Shown here in pieces: positions 1 through 12,109 of a stretch of 64,000 bases of DNA. The notes under the pieces are model-generated. The model was not told the origin of the DNA and searched no databases. It worked only from the letters and a program-made list of their open reading frames with translations. Each line of letters opens with the position of its first letter. Positions within the stretch are counted from its first letter, which is position 1. This DNA comes from Antedon mediterranea (taxonomy: Eukaryota; Echinodermata; Crinoidea; Comatulida; Antedonidae), in the NCBI RefSeq assembly GCF_964355755.1, contig NC_092678.1, positions 23,788,365 to 23,852,364 on the forward strand, written 5' to 3'. The translations under genes were made by a program, and so were the position numbers.

Positions 1-72
1 TAGTGATATGACATCATCACATCCATATATGGCCACATCACATTTTTTTGATAGTGTAGACAAGGTTTTAGA
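1..72. mobile_element. MITE family A, partial copy at the window edge
   Basis: Right-hand part of the palindromic element found ten times in this window. It ends with the shared terminal motif GATAGTGTAGACAAGG. The left part lies outside the window. Confidence 0.7.
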
Positions 73-192
73 GTTATTTAGTTAATATTGTTACAGCTGA
101 AAGTTAGACCAATAGTTTCACACATTTGCAGTGCTACCTACTCACATTTCTTACTACTTTTATTATGGATGTGTGATTTTTCTTTGTCCCAG

Positions 193-3100
193 GAACAAAA
201 GATCGCACAAAAATGATTGGAAAAACACCTGAACCAAGCATAAGTAGATGTCCACAACTTAAGAAAGGTAGCCTAAGCACAACACTCCCAGCCACCCCAG
301 TATTCCAGGAGAAAAGAGTTGTGCCGAAAAGGATCATATCATCTAGTTCAAAATCAGATGCATTGAAAAAGTCAACATCAAGGTACATCAGTCTTGTGAA
401 TAAAGTTTATTTTTTATTTTTTTAAATTTTATTTCATACTCATCCGCCAATTGCAGGATGGATAAACTATTTAATAATTTCACAAGACAAACATATACAC
501 AAGATGCTCTACATAAACAAAGACTTATTATTAAGTCTTTGGGAGTGGAGTTGTAATTTGTCATGAGAAAAAAACCCTGACATATGACAGGGCTTGAACC
601 CAGGACCCTTAGATTGGTAGCCAAGCATCATAACCACCAAGCCACAGCTCCACTACCATTTATATATATTTAATAAAAAAAAAAGATAATGTATAGCGCA
701 AGATAGATAAGAACGGCTTACTAGTAATCTACCCTAAACTACTTAAAGTCATCCTCTGGTACTCTACCTATATATTATAAATTCACACTGTACAACTACT
801 TTTAACACAGCACCAGTAGTCCGACATCAGCAATGTCTTTAAGAACGACACCATCAACTCCGTCTGTTACCGTACGTCCTAAGGGGTCGGCTTCAACCAC
901 TGGTTCTGCACGTCGGCGGTCTGGCATACCTACACCAATGAGGTCAACAACCAAAAGTAGATTCAGCTTTAATAATGTACCACCACCGAGGTAAGTTGTG
1001 AAATATGGTTTATTATGGTGTCTTGTAGAGCTCATTGTCCCATTGTTTGATAGCATTGGTAGGCCTATCGCTAATACCGAAACTAAGTGTTTAAAACATT
1101 AACTTGCTATCCAATCATTGGGAATAGAAACTATATTATTATTTGTGGATAGGCTGAGGGAAGCCTGTATTTACAAAATGTATACACATGAAGCTTGGTT
1201 AACCTCTTGTACCATAATGAAGCAATCATATCATATAATTGAGCATTTCTGTAATCCTAATTACTGTGATTTTATTATTGTTTTTTATTTTTTTATTTAG
1301 TCCACTCCCAATGCGAATGAGCCAAAGTTCAACTAGCAGTAGTGTTTCTGATTCGCCAGTCTCACCAGATGTCATCCAAGAAAGGGCAGCCTTCACCAGA
1401 AAGCAAGAGCAATCTGCATCACCAGTATGCACACATGTGATAGAGAAGAAAGGAAACGAGGAACAGGCTCAAGACCCGCAGCCTCCTGCCACTGGTGATC
1501 TTAACCCAGTGATGTTGGAGATCACCAGTAAGCTAGAGCACTTAGATTCTCCAGTTTTTGAGAATAAAGCAGAGAAGAATGACAAAAGGCATTTGTTTGC
1601 TGCTTCTGGGAATGCTAAGCAACAGCTTAAGTGTGATGTGAAACTTAGTCCAGCTAAAACACCAGTTGTAAGTTAGAATTTAACAGTAAAATAAGAAATT
1701 AAATGTACTTTCATTAGTCACTGATAATGACAGCATTATAGACATCATTTTTTCTACATTTTATTTTATTTTTATTTTATTTTATTTTATTCAATCAAAA
1801 CCAACAGCGATAAATACCGCCACTAACAGGTTTGAAACATAAAACAATACAACATCAAAAACGGTTAACAATAAAATACAGATAAAATATATATATATAA
1901 ATATAAAACATAGATTGGCATGCCATAAAAAATTTCAATTAAAACAGGTTATGCAGACTGTTCAAGAAGTGAACACATCATCGTCCTCTTAAAATAACCA
2001 AGTCTATCATTAAAAATATCGATATGATTGCTATTTAGATTATTAAATGTATAAGGTAGTCTATGAAAAAGTCCCCTCTTAGTACAGTCGACACGGCTAA
2101 AAGGAATATGCAATAAATGTCTGTTTCGTGTACGACCAGGAACATTTAAACTAAATAGTGAAATTAATGAACAGTCATATTTAGAATTTAAAATATTATA
2201 TAAAAAAAAATTTAAAACTAAACTATAGTATCTTTATTTTATTTTCTTTGTTTTCAGTTAATTGACTTAAATGATAGTAAGTCTTCACAGGTATCTCCAA
2301 ATGTGGCTAACTTGATTAAGTTTGGTGACACTCCCGAGGCAAAGGAAGTAAGTTATCAATAATACCAATAGATGTTGTAAATTATTTCATGTCAAATGGT
2401 CATAATGATCTTGTAAAATTCTCAGCTCCTGTTTAAATACATTATTAGTTATCCGCTTGGTATACCAAGCGGATAACTCCTTGTTATTGTATGAGATCAA
2501 CAGTTTTTTTCTGTATTATTCTTCTTTCCATCCTTCCTTTTTGTGGATCGCGTTTCTCTAAAATGTGTAAACATAACATTTCATAACTTTGACAACATAT
2601 GGGCATTTACGTGAAGTTGTGCACCTCCTATTTTTAAATGACGTCATAGTTGCGCAACGTAACTTACGCGCAATTTTATGAATTTCAATGATTGATCATA
2701 GATTAAAAACTAAAAGTCATTTAGTATTGACACTTTGACAAAATTTAAGTCATATCAGGGGCAAACTTTCTACGGATTAAAAATGGCATGTTTCACAAGA
2801 AGTTACGCGCGCACGCGCATTTAAAATTTCAAAATGCGCAAAATTAATTTCTAATCAACTTTTTATGCGTTTCTTGTCATTTTGAGCATGTCAAAAATTC
2901 CCACGGGCGCGCAATTTTTTACGCACGCGGTGCGCACGTAGCGTTAAAAACATATTTTTTTCCCTTGAATCATATTTTTCAAGCCTTTCCTAGTAATTTT
3001 GAAAACAATTTAGACCTTTTCCAATTTAAATAACGCCATACGAACACGTTGAATTAAACATTTCATGCGCGTTTTTTATGAAAAAGCTTAAAAAATCGTC

Positions 3101-4500
3101 AAAATTATGTCTTTTTTTAAACAGTCATAGTTTCTAAAGTAAACCGTGAACCGTTTATTTTTATTACAAAATCTAGAAGTTGATGAGTTGTAGATATCGG
3201 ATCATGCATCGATAAGGCTAAAAAAACATTGTGACGTCATCGTATGGCCACACGAATGTAAAATATAGGATTTTTGTCTCTTTCGTTATTGCTCATCACA
3301 TTCAATGGAGCGCATCACGCTTATCTGTATTCCTTTTTCTCCTACATTTATATATTGTGTAGGTCAATCAACTTTCTTTAGCATGAGATAAAAATATTTT
3401 AATTTTTATGACGTCATCATGCCTAAAAATTTTAATTACGTGGGTCATTAATTTCATCTTTACAGTAAATTTTAATCTGTAATAGCTCGTAAGAATAAAA
3501 TGTGATAATCACGATTAAAACGTTTTATGGAAGCAATTGGATTGTAGATACGAATTCATGTAAACATTTTGCCAATCGGATGTTGTGACGTCATCATATG
3601 GCCAGTTGAATAAAAAAAGTCGTATTTTCATATTTTGCGTAATAGTTCATCACATTTAAAAGGGTGCGCATCTATATTTTACGTATTCAAATTTCTTCTA
3701 CACGTTAATATGTTGTTCCTGAGATAATTTCCTTCTAAAATTGCTATCTAAGTGTTTCATTTTGATACCGTCGCCATGTTAAAAATTGGAATAAATGGCG
3801 GGTCCCGTAATTTCACCTATTCTACACTGTATGTAATATGTATACAGATTATACTGTTTGCATGTATATACTATATGACACAAAATTGACAGAATTCAGC
3901 ACTAACAGCATATCATATTCTTCAGTTCTTGTCATAATGCCATAATCTTTATCTGTGTGCAATATTCCAACGTGCACGTGGCGTTTGTCGTGGTGCGGAT
4001 AACTAACTCGTCAAAGTGACGAGTTTCATGTCTAGTGTAGGTTTAGGTTTGTTGATGTCATTTCCTATATGGAGTCTTTAAACATTTTCTAAAGCTTGGT
4101 TCCCACTAGAACGTAACGCAAGGACGTAAACGCAACGCAAGCATTTTAACCAATCACAAGCGAAGTTATAGACAGTTAGCAATCACAAGCGAATAAGCCA
4201 ATGCTTGTGATTGGTCGATTCACTTGCGTTGCTAGTGGGAACCACGCTTTAAGCCTTATACATCTTTCATATTCACAAATGTTGCTGTCTATCAAATTTC
4301 TAGTTGACTTACACATGGAGACATTTGTTCTTCTTGTTTGGCGCTTGTAAGCCAGTAAATTATATTGCATGACACATGTTTTTATAAGCAAGCATTATTC
4401 ACTTTCCTACTATTTCTATATAACATGACTGTTGTTTTTTTATCAGCTTATGAAAACCCTTCCAGTAAGTGAAAAAGAAAATCTATTGATTGTCATCTAG
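193..4500 (+). CDS. GTSE1: GTSE1-like microtubule and clathrin binding protein, 3' part (five exons)
   Basis: Only the C-terminal part is in the window. Exons are 193-382, 811-990, 1301-1667, 2258-2347 and 4447-4500 (stop TAG). All have GT donors and AG acceptors and the phases agree (2, 2, 0, 0), giving about 293 residues. The product is Ser/Thr/Pro-rich and disordered. Three features point to GTSE1, a vertebrate G2/S-phase protein that binds EB1 and clathrin. There is a basic stretch with an SxIP-type EB1 motif (RRRSGIPTP, exon 2). There is a clathrin-box-like LIDL (start of exon 4). The tail ends with SEKEN close to the stop, resembling the end of the vertebrate protein. The identity rests on these short motifs, not on a folded domain, so another EB1-binding disordered protein is possible. 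Introns carry a SINE, a LINE fragment and a 1.56 kb DNA element. Confidence 0.6.
560..656 (-). mobile_element. tRNA-derived SINE head in a GTSE1-like intron
   Basis: Read on the minus strand it has an A-box-like stretch (GTGGCTTGGTGGTTATGATGC, split here only for description) and a good B box (GGGTTCAAGCCC), at tRNA-like spacing. The body probably continues toward lower coordinates. The anticodon arm is not convincing for a working tRNA, and the copy is intronic. Confidence 0.5.
1750..2165 (-). mobile_element. Non-LTR retrotransposon 3' fragment with (AAAAT)n tail
   Basis: On the minus strand an open stretch of about 70 codons (about 2160 down to a stop at 1949-1951) resembles the C-terminal tail of LINE ORF2 proteins. 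It contains TRNRHLLHIPFSR and FHRLPYTFNNL. It is followed by a short 3' UTR and an (AAAAT)-type tail at about 1752-1790. The reverse transcriptase core is absent, so this is a 5'-truncated insertion in an intron. Confidence 0.6.
2447..4004. mobile_element. Non-autonomous DNA-transposon-like element with palindromic end
   Basis: The left edge is a perfect 32-base palindrome at 2447-2478 (half site AGTTATCCGCTTGGTA). The right edge repeats GCGGATAACT at 3995-4004, so both ends share a 10-base inverted repeat. The interior has no coding capacity. It holds two diverged direct copies about 354 bases apart, starting near 3231 and 3585, each with a GTGACGTCATC followed by TATGGCCA. A related, degraded fragment lies near 23040-23160. 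The exact boundaries are inferred from the terminal repeat only. Confidence 0.45.
4091..4250. mobile_element. MITE family B copy (inverted CCAAT element)
   Basis: Terminal inverted repeats of the type AAAGCTTGGTTCCCACTAG (left) and CTAGTGGGAACCACGCTTT (right). Inside are ACCAATCACAAGCG and its inverse TGTGATTGGT. There is no coding capacity. Related, more decayed copies occur at about 33809-33870, 36955-37111, 51185-51300 and 59287-59460. Confidence 0.6.
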
Positions 4501-4637
4501 GAAATGCGAGCATATGATGATGTGTCATCAGTTTTAACAGATCATTACACAGAGTTTTAATTTCGGTACTAAAGCCCATACAAGTACCATGATTCAGGTA
4601 CTGTATGTTTTGAATCTATTATAGTATTTTATGACCT

Positions 4638-4760
4638 TAAGCTCTGTCTACACTATTGAACTAGTTTGAAAAAAAAAGTGTGATATGCCCCAATATAGTA
4701 GTGATATGGGCATCACATTTTTGTGTCACAAAAAGTTTGATAGTGTAGACAAGGCTTTAG
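4638..4760. mobile_element. MITE family A copy in the 3' UTR of the GTSE1-like gene
   Basis: Starts AAGCTCTGTCTACACTAT and ends with the near inverse GATAGTGTAGACAAGGCTT. The whole element is close to palindromic and would fold into a long hairpin in the transcript. Confidence 0.75.
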
Positions 4761-5026
4761 ATTATCAAAACTGTGTTGGCAAAGAATGACTCCATATCTA
4801 TTACAATGATTGATTTGTTGTTTCAACTAGGTGGGATCCTCTAAATAATATTCTGGCATCCTCTCATATTTCAAAAAAATGTTTCCCAGTACTGTATACG
4901 CCTCTCAACATAAAATCACTATGCTTTCATTACAACAGATTGTAATCTTTTTTAGGATATAAATATACGATTGCATTTGTAAAGCATGTTCATTATTTTG
5001 AATTAATTAAACATTTTATGTATTTC

Positions 5027-5032
5027 AATAAA
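5027..5032 (+). terminator. Poly(A) signal AATAAA of the GTSE1-like gene
   Basis: A canonical AATAAA lies about 530 bases after the GTSE1-like stop codon. The predicted 3' UTR (4501 to about 5050) contains a complete MITE copy at 4638-4760. Confidence 0.5.
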
Positions 5033-5049
5033 TTAAAATCATGTAAATA

Positions 5050-7510
5050 TTGTAAAATGTGTCTTTAAAAATGATATGATGAATATATAACTAATTTACT
5101 ACTATAGAATATTCCTTAATATCAGTAATTTTTTTAAAATGTCCGATGAAAAATTACTAATGTTTCTGCGGTTACTTTATTTTAGTCATTGCGTCAGTCA
5201 ACCGGATCATTCAGTTCTTGTTCATGTAGTTACATTAGGACAGTGGAAACTTCAATAAAAAATGAAGTCATTTCAACAATTCTTAACTTAGATTTATAAC
5301 AGTAACTTAAATATTATGTAATAATTACTTACTAAAACTATTCCATTTTATAGATAGGTATAATACATATAAATTTACCAAATTTTAAATTGAATATATT
5401 GTAGAATACAAAGAATAATTATGGCTGGTATAAAGTCATTCATTTTTGTATTTATATAGTATTAGTTTTTTTGTAGCACAGTGTAAACCGAGCATTAGCG
5501 TTCTTCAAGTTGTTTAATAACGTAGTTATTATTTTTTTAGTGTGAATCGGTTCTTATTTTTTTCTCTAGTTATCAATTGCAATACAATATATCTTGATAA
5601 ACAAAATGTGATTAATATTTGTTCGTATTTTCCATTTTTATTTTACATATGTGTGCAGACTTAATCTTTGTGTATATACATACATACAATGTTTGCAGAA
5701 CTTGTGATTATAGTATCTTGATGACGTATTAAATCGTGTCACATGTCACACATGTATCTAACGTATCTTGTCAGTTTTTAAAGAATAATCAATCTGCTAT
5801 ATTTGGCACAATGACGCAACACAAGCACGTACGCGCAGCGCACGAGATGGCAGTGACGGATGATCCAAAAACTCCCCATTATTCATTTAAACCGTTTTTG
5901 CATCGTATTGAAAAAATAATGAAACCGTTTGCGATTTAAATCGTTCGATTTAGTTCTATTTTTAAAAAGTAACCCTCGTGCGACAATTATAAATTAATTT
6001 GCAAGATTTGCCATAGAATTAGGTCAATTAGGGTCAAAGATATCGATCATGACAGCAGCGTTTTGCAGGTCATTCGTAGAAACAAAGTCATGGTTTGTTA
6101 AAACGAATCATATTAGAAAAATCGTTACTATATTGTTATTATTTTTGTTTTATTATTACTTATTAAACTACAGTATAGTGTATGATTATGTATGACATAT
6201 CATAACAGATGCTTTTGTCATTGTAGACATGCGCAGATTAATAATAAAAAATTACGTCGTTGATAGAACCAGGGAGTTGTCATTAATTGCTAATAACAAC
6301 TCCCTGATAGAACGTACTTCAGTCTCCTACAGTATCAGGGAGTTGTTATTGCTAATAACACTCCCTGCTCCTACTAACATTGACTGCAGTGAACTTGTAA
6401 CATTTTCATTTTCTTTTTATATCAGAAAGTGGAAAACTTTTAGTTGAATTGAAGTAAGTGAAATGGTATATATCTATTTTAGGTACAGTTCATTTCTTTC
6501 ATCTTTATACAAAAGCCACAAGAAGCGAATGTCACTCTAAATGGAGTTTAACCAGAACCTTGCGGAGACCGGGATTCTTATGATAACAATCATAAGAACG
6601 ATAACAATGTTACGCCTATGTGTGCCCTTAATTCAGACGTGCTTAATTCCTATCTGTAGCCTTTCTAAAATTCAATATATCATAGATCCAAGATAATTGC
6701 ATGTTTCCTTAATATGCAATTATAATACCAAATGTAGAGAGTTGACATAAACAAAATAACAAAAACAAGACACATACTATTTATATACTTTACTACTTAA
6801 AATGTAATCTAAGCTATATGATACAATTGCGTAGAAAATAAACTAAAAAGTGCTGACTTCAATTTTAAAATATATTAATTGATAAAACTTCTAATTATAC
6901 AAATTGCTGTCAAAGAACAGCGCCTCACAGCAATCACGTGATCAAGCGTAGAAAGCAGACGATTGTGTCTTTAATTATGTTTATTATTTTAAATATATTT
7001 TCTATCATTTCATACAAAAGAAACGTATTTCTAACCGTTCTTAAGCCGATTTTCCACTAGGCGAATTTGTTCGCGCGAATCGAACGCGCCAGCTTGTACG
7101 CATGTGTATTCATGTTTACGTCTTCCAAATCCTTCTCTACGCATGCGTATTAGCTGACGCCTTCGATTCGCGCGAACAAATTCGCCTAGTGGAAAATCGG
7201 CTTTACATCCTTCTATATGACATATATTACTTTTACCTCATTCCATGTTTCGTCAAGACATTGACCACCTAAAATTACGCACTGTATTATCTTGTAATTA
7301 TCAAACTAAAAAAACAACTTATATACTAGACTTGCCTTACTTTAGAAGGAATGTGGTGCTTTGACTTGTTTTTCAAAAATTAAATCATTCAAGTGTAGGC
7401 CTATATTTGATGATTAAAGATTCCGCAATAACGTTTTTTATTTTATCAATAATCACGTGTTATGATATTATATAGCCTCATCACGGAGAAACAAAATCTA
7501 TAAAGATGGC
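5050..7510. other. Intergenic region with small hairpins, no gene seen
   Basis: Between two convergent 3' ends. No exon-like open frame with splice support was found. It holds two tandem hairpins at 6270-6307 and 6336-6367 (arms CAGGGAGTTGT / ACAACTCCCTG and similar) and one palindromic element at 7043-7203. The rest is AT-rich unique sequence. Confidence 0.5.
7043..7203. mobile_element. Palindromic element with about 50-base arms
   Basis: The left arm starts AAGCCGATTTTCCACTAGGC and the right arm ends with the inverse, GCCTAGTGGAAAATCGGCTT. Both arms continue through the CpG-rich GAACAAATTCGC / TTCGCGCGAA stretch. It has no coding capacity and is probably a MITE. The terminal CCACTAG resembles family B, but the arm sequences otherwise differ. 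Confidence 0.6.
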
Positions 7511-7511
7511 C

Positions 7512-7521
7512 TTTATTTATT
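7512..7521 (-). terminator. Overlapping poly(A) signals of the CCDC3-like gene
   Basis: Two overlapping AATAAA motifs on the minus strand, about 210 bases after the stop codon. Confidence 0.5.
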
Positions 7522-7730
7522 AAACCATAATATACAGTTGGTCTAAGCATGGAGGTAACATTTTTACCTCCATGGTCTGAGTTTCGACATTTTGATCGTT
7601 ACTCGCAGGCTATTCTACTTTTTAGGCTACAATATCCAAAATGACGACAAACATTTTTTTCTATTTGCAAAAGGGGAATTATTTTGTTGAATGAAGCTTT
7701 TCAGTGAAATCATCAAAAATCATCAAAACA

Positions 7731-10700
7731 TCAGAATAAAATAGAAACCAGGAACGAGACAATTAGTGTAATCAACCCAAGATGTGTTATTTTATTTGCC
7801 GTATTGGGTTTTGGTAGTTTACCAAAGTCACTTTCAATAAGCTTCGCTGGGTCCTTTCGTTTCGCCTTCGTTTCTGATGCTGGCGGGCATGAGTACTCAT
7901 CTCCCAGTTTTACAATGTCCTTTCCGAACTCTGTCCGAACAACATCCATACTTAGTTCTGTAAGATCGATTGCAGCCGATTGATAGTTAACCTCCATAGG
8001 AGCTTGTTTAACCGAGGAAAGGCTGTCATTTAACATGAAGATGTAGTAATTGTGCTTCCTTATCGTTGTAAATTTACACGAAGACCCTGTGTTTACTGGT
8101 GCTAGCTCGATTGCCGCTTGTCTCACTTTGTTGAACACTCCATGAAATGGACAGGTAACCAACACTTTGGCTGTGTAATATTGAGGTATATATATCACGG
8201 TGTTGTTCCTGTAGTCTTCTCTGGTTTCTGTACTTGGAACCAAATTGGTCTGCAATGAAAAAAAAACCGCAAGTAATGATTAATTGGAACTTTCAAAACA
8301 GTTTAGAGAAATAGTTTTGAAGTAAATAAAAGAAGTTTTAGTAACAAAAAACAATTTAAAGAATTTTCTAGTTAAAAGGAACCATAACACTACAATTTCC
8401 CCAAATCAAGGTGCAGTATCAAGGTGCAGTATTCACCCCCACAACCACACACAACACAGTCGACATCATTACCTCTCAGCGACCCCTGCTACAGAAATTG
8501 AAACCTGTTAACAATGCCCTTGGTATACATTTTACATGGCTTGTCTTTGTGTCGTATGTTGGTTAAATCCATATGTTTCAGTGAATTCTGATTAACTTTC
8601 TTTCGATCTCCATTGGATACCTTATGTTACTACAGCAGCAGTCAACCGCATGCAAAGGTTTGATGTCTAATTAAGCAAAGTTATTTGAAAACACGTCGAA
8701 TGATGATTCGTGTGAAAGTTTCGGATTTGGCATCTAGGCTAATTATAGACATAGACTATTTTTTCACAAAAAGGCATTTCTTAAATGTCTTCCTTGGATA
8801 ATAAGGTAAGATGTTACAACACGTTTAAAATAGGTGCTTTAAGAAAAAACATTTAAAATACTAAAACATGATACAAAATATTGCATCATCAAAAACAAAA
8901 AACTGTTCTCGAATTTTGAATTTTCACCTAACACTTTTGGTGACTCAGGGTTAAACAATATGAATGAACGACGTATTGAAGAGCTAAACGTGCTGAAATA
9001 GACAACACCTCATACCAGCCCCTTCAATTGACCTTCAAAGCAGACTCGTGAATTTATAATTATGATATGTCAAACTCAAGCTGTTAAGATCATTCGTATA
9101 GAATATCATACTTATTTTGACCTATTTATATAAGAATGAAAAATATAATGGTATGTTGTATTCTGACTTTTGTCTTTCCTCTCTGTATAAATTTGGAAAA
9201 CTTTCCAATATTTTAATTTTTTTTTCCGAAGATGTTTTACTCTTGTGCGTCGAATGTAAGCCTATTCATTTGGATATGTTTGATGTTTGTATGATGGAAT
9301 TGATTACTGTTATAAATTACTTAAAATTCATCAATTTACATTTTAAATAATTTGGAAATCCAACATACACTATTCAGTCTTTTCGTTCGTATCAATAAAA
9401 AAAAGTAAGCACCACACATTTAGCGAGGTGATTGGTTAAAATTGAGAGTAGGAAACCAGAACAATTTGAATCACGATTGAGCCCGAAGTGACAACAGAAA
9501 GTATGTCGGACAAGAGGTGAAACGAGAAAACAACATTTGAAAAAAGTTTGAACTGAGGCTTTTACGTGAATGCTTCTTTTAAAACGTTACATCTACCAGG
9601 GAAAAAAATATTGACAATGGTTGGACTAAAATCAAACACCCACGCAGTGCACTTTGATGAAATTAATGAAAACAAACTTTACATCAACAGACAATAAACA
9701 GCAAGCAAAGTCCGCCAAAAGTTGTCAACAACTGTGAAGCGGAAAAAAAATATTTAAAAAGATAAATTTATTTCTAAATCTTTGGAGAAGTATCAATGAT
9801 TCTAGCACGCACGTACAGTAGCTAAATACTCACCAAGGAGATGCAAACAAAATTGTATGTTCTCAATCAATCAGTCAATATTCATCATTTATTTTCTTCA
9901 ATTTAAAACAGTATACACAATGGTGTTTTTCATAAATTAATAGAAACCTAGTAAAAACGACGAAACTTGTTAATAATTAACAAAAAACACCGTAAGCACC
10001 AACTGTGTTGTGGCTGATGTAGACACGGTATACACAATGAGCTCTCTACAATGTGTGGTGGGTTTCAACCTCCAGTGGAGACGTGTTTGTTTTGGCGGTC
10101 ATTCACGTCTAACATTTGTAATTAGTAAAAAATTTAAAATAAATCATAAAATCAGCAACAGCAAATGTACAGTATAAACAAATCTAGCTACAGAATACAC
10201 TAATATTGGTTAATTAATATGGCTTTGTTGGGACGTGGAAACGGTCACTTCATGAACAGACGTAGGACCTTGCACGTAGCCATATTGATTAAGAAATAGG
10301 ATCAAACTCTGTGATGTTTTAAGCTCTGTCTACACTATCTAACTAGTTTGACAAAAAAAGTGTGATGTGCCCAGATATGCTAGTGATATGCCCAAAATGG
10401 TAGTGATATGACATCATCATGTCCATATATGGGCAAATCACATTTTTGTCACATAATGTTTGATAGTGTAGACAGAGAGATTAAGTAAAGATTGAAACCG
10501 AGAAAGTCTCCAAGTTTTGTGATGAGTAAGTCGTCTGGTTGATCATTACTGGCGTAAGTGAACGATGAGTCAGGGGGTAGTGTTTTATGCATGCTGTTTC
10601 TAGTAACTCTCGGTTGCTAAAATGCAGCTGTTGGGGGAGATAAACAACTCAAAACCTAAATAATAATAATATTGTGAACTAGACATGTTATTTTGTATAT

Positions 10701-12109
10701 TTTAAGTTAATAAATAACCCTATGTCATGACGTCGGTTGGCTTTTATTTGAGTTCAACATCCGATTTTCTTAACATTATTTTTCAGAGTTGTCGAAAAAA
10801 GGTTACTCAAAACCTAAATAATAATACTCTTGTGAACTAGACATATTATTTTGTACTGTATATTTTAAGTAAATAAATAGCCCTCTGTCATGATATCGGT
10901 TGGCTTTTATTTGAGTTCAACGTTCGATTTCTTAACATTATTTTTCAGAGTTGTCGAAAAAAGGTTACTAATGTCTTTAAAGTAATGTCCCAAATTCTTC
11001 TCGATATCAACAACAGATGTGAGACATGATTATATTGTATTCTTAACTAATAAATCATATTGATGACAAGAACTTTTGATACATAATGACGTCAAACGTC
11101 TGAACTTTAGCTTTCCCAGGCTTATCATAATAATCACATTTACGGATATAACGAATGATGAATTACATAGCTCTCAAAGTAACATGGGCATTGCTTCTTT
11201 TTGAAGAACATATTTCTCTTACAGCTACGGTTTTTTGAAAACTCAGACCATGATGGGTGAAAGTTTGAGATTAGGTTCGAGAGTTTTCCATGCAAAAGAC
11301 AACGCACATGTGTTGGTAATAACTCATCTAATACCATTTTTTTAAATCTGTTGAATCCAGGTTCGTCATGAACGATTATCCTACAAAATTATTGTAGGCC
11401 TGAAATAAATGTTAGCAATGGTCTTTACACGAGATATACAGGAGAATATCGATTCTCTGCGAGAGAATGAAGGAGATAATAAGTGGGGCACAAGAGAGTG
11501 AATACCATTTCTCTAATATTATATACGATTCCGCCTATAATGCATATATTTGAACATACGACAGAAACAGGAAGGTGCTCCTCTATCAATCTGCAGCAGC
11601 AGAATTGACCTTTTCGAAGTTTTTGATTAATAATGTTTAATCTTTTAATGCCAGCGTTTAATTGAAAATTATAAAAGAATTACAAGATCGAATTTATTTT
11701 TGTAGTAATTCAAGATAATTATTTAGTTGATTGACATTTTAAAACCCATGGGTTCTCTTTTGATCCACAAAAATAGGTGAGTCAAATCTAATCTAATCAA
11801 ATCAAATAGTCGATGAACGGGGTACGAACATTTGTAAATTTCCATACGCTCATAATAACACAAGTTTGTATCTTAAATAGTAACAGGCATATACCTATTT
11901 GATCTACCATTTAAACACATTTCTGTAGACCTAGAAAACTATGCAATAATACTTACCACATAGCCCAGAATGACAGTGTTAGCTGCGGTTAATCTGTCTT
12001 TTAATGGTAGTTCTGTCCAGTCCCTAGGAAACATACACGAATCAACATCTTCCACAATTAATATTACCGAAATCAAAGCAAAACAAAATAACGTAAGATA
12101 CTTCGTCAT
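7731..12109 (-). CDS. Secreted CCDC3-like protein with hydrophobic C-terminal tail
   Basis: Two exons, 11957-12109 and 7731-8249, joined in phase 0 with good splice sites, give 223 residues. Exon 1 encodes a signal peptide of about 24 residues (MTKYLTLFCFALISV...), then CMFPRDW and a TVILGYV strand. This matches the start of the mature vertebrate CCDC3 (C-x-x-P-x-x-W, then a hydrophobic strand). Exon 2 carries YTAKVLVTCPFHG and SCKFTTIRKHNYYIFML, matching the paired cysteines and aromatic strand of the same globular domain. The vertebrate coiled coil is absent. The protein instead ends in about 16 hydrophobic residues after a hydrophilic stretch, as in GPI-anchored proteins. I infer a secreted or lipid-anchored extracellular protein; the family call comes from remembered similarity. 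Confidence 0.5.
10319..10478. mobile_element. MITE family A copy
   Basis: Nearly full-length: AAGCTCTGTCTACACTATC at the left, GATAGTGTAGACAGAG at the right, with the internal TGACATCATCATGTCCATAT seen in other copies. Confidence 0.75.
10647..10967. repeat. Tandem duplication of about 160 bases
   Basis: Two adjacent copies, about 10647-10805 and 10806-10967. Both start CTCAAAACCTAAATAATAAT and end GAGTTGTCGAAAAAAGGTTA, with scattered substitutions between them. Confidence 0.75.

Larger units (their letters stand above)
8250..11956 (-). other. Large intron of the CCDC3-like gene
   Basis: A 3.7 kb intron without coding signal. It carries a MITE family A copy at 10319-10478 and a tandem duplication at 10647-10967. 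The open frame at 9117-9350 is low-complexity and has no splice or family support. Confidence 0.5.

Noticed and set aside
5736-5939. 67-codon frame in intergenic DNA
   Set aside because: Not recognised, single short frame, no promoter or splice context. Left unannotated.
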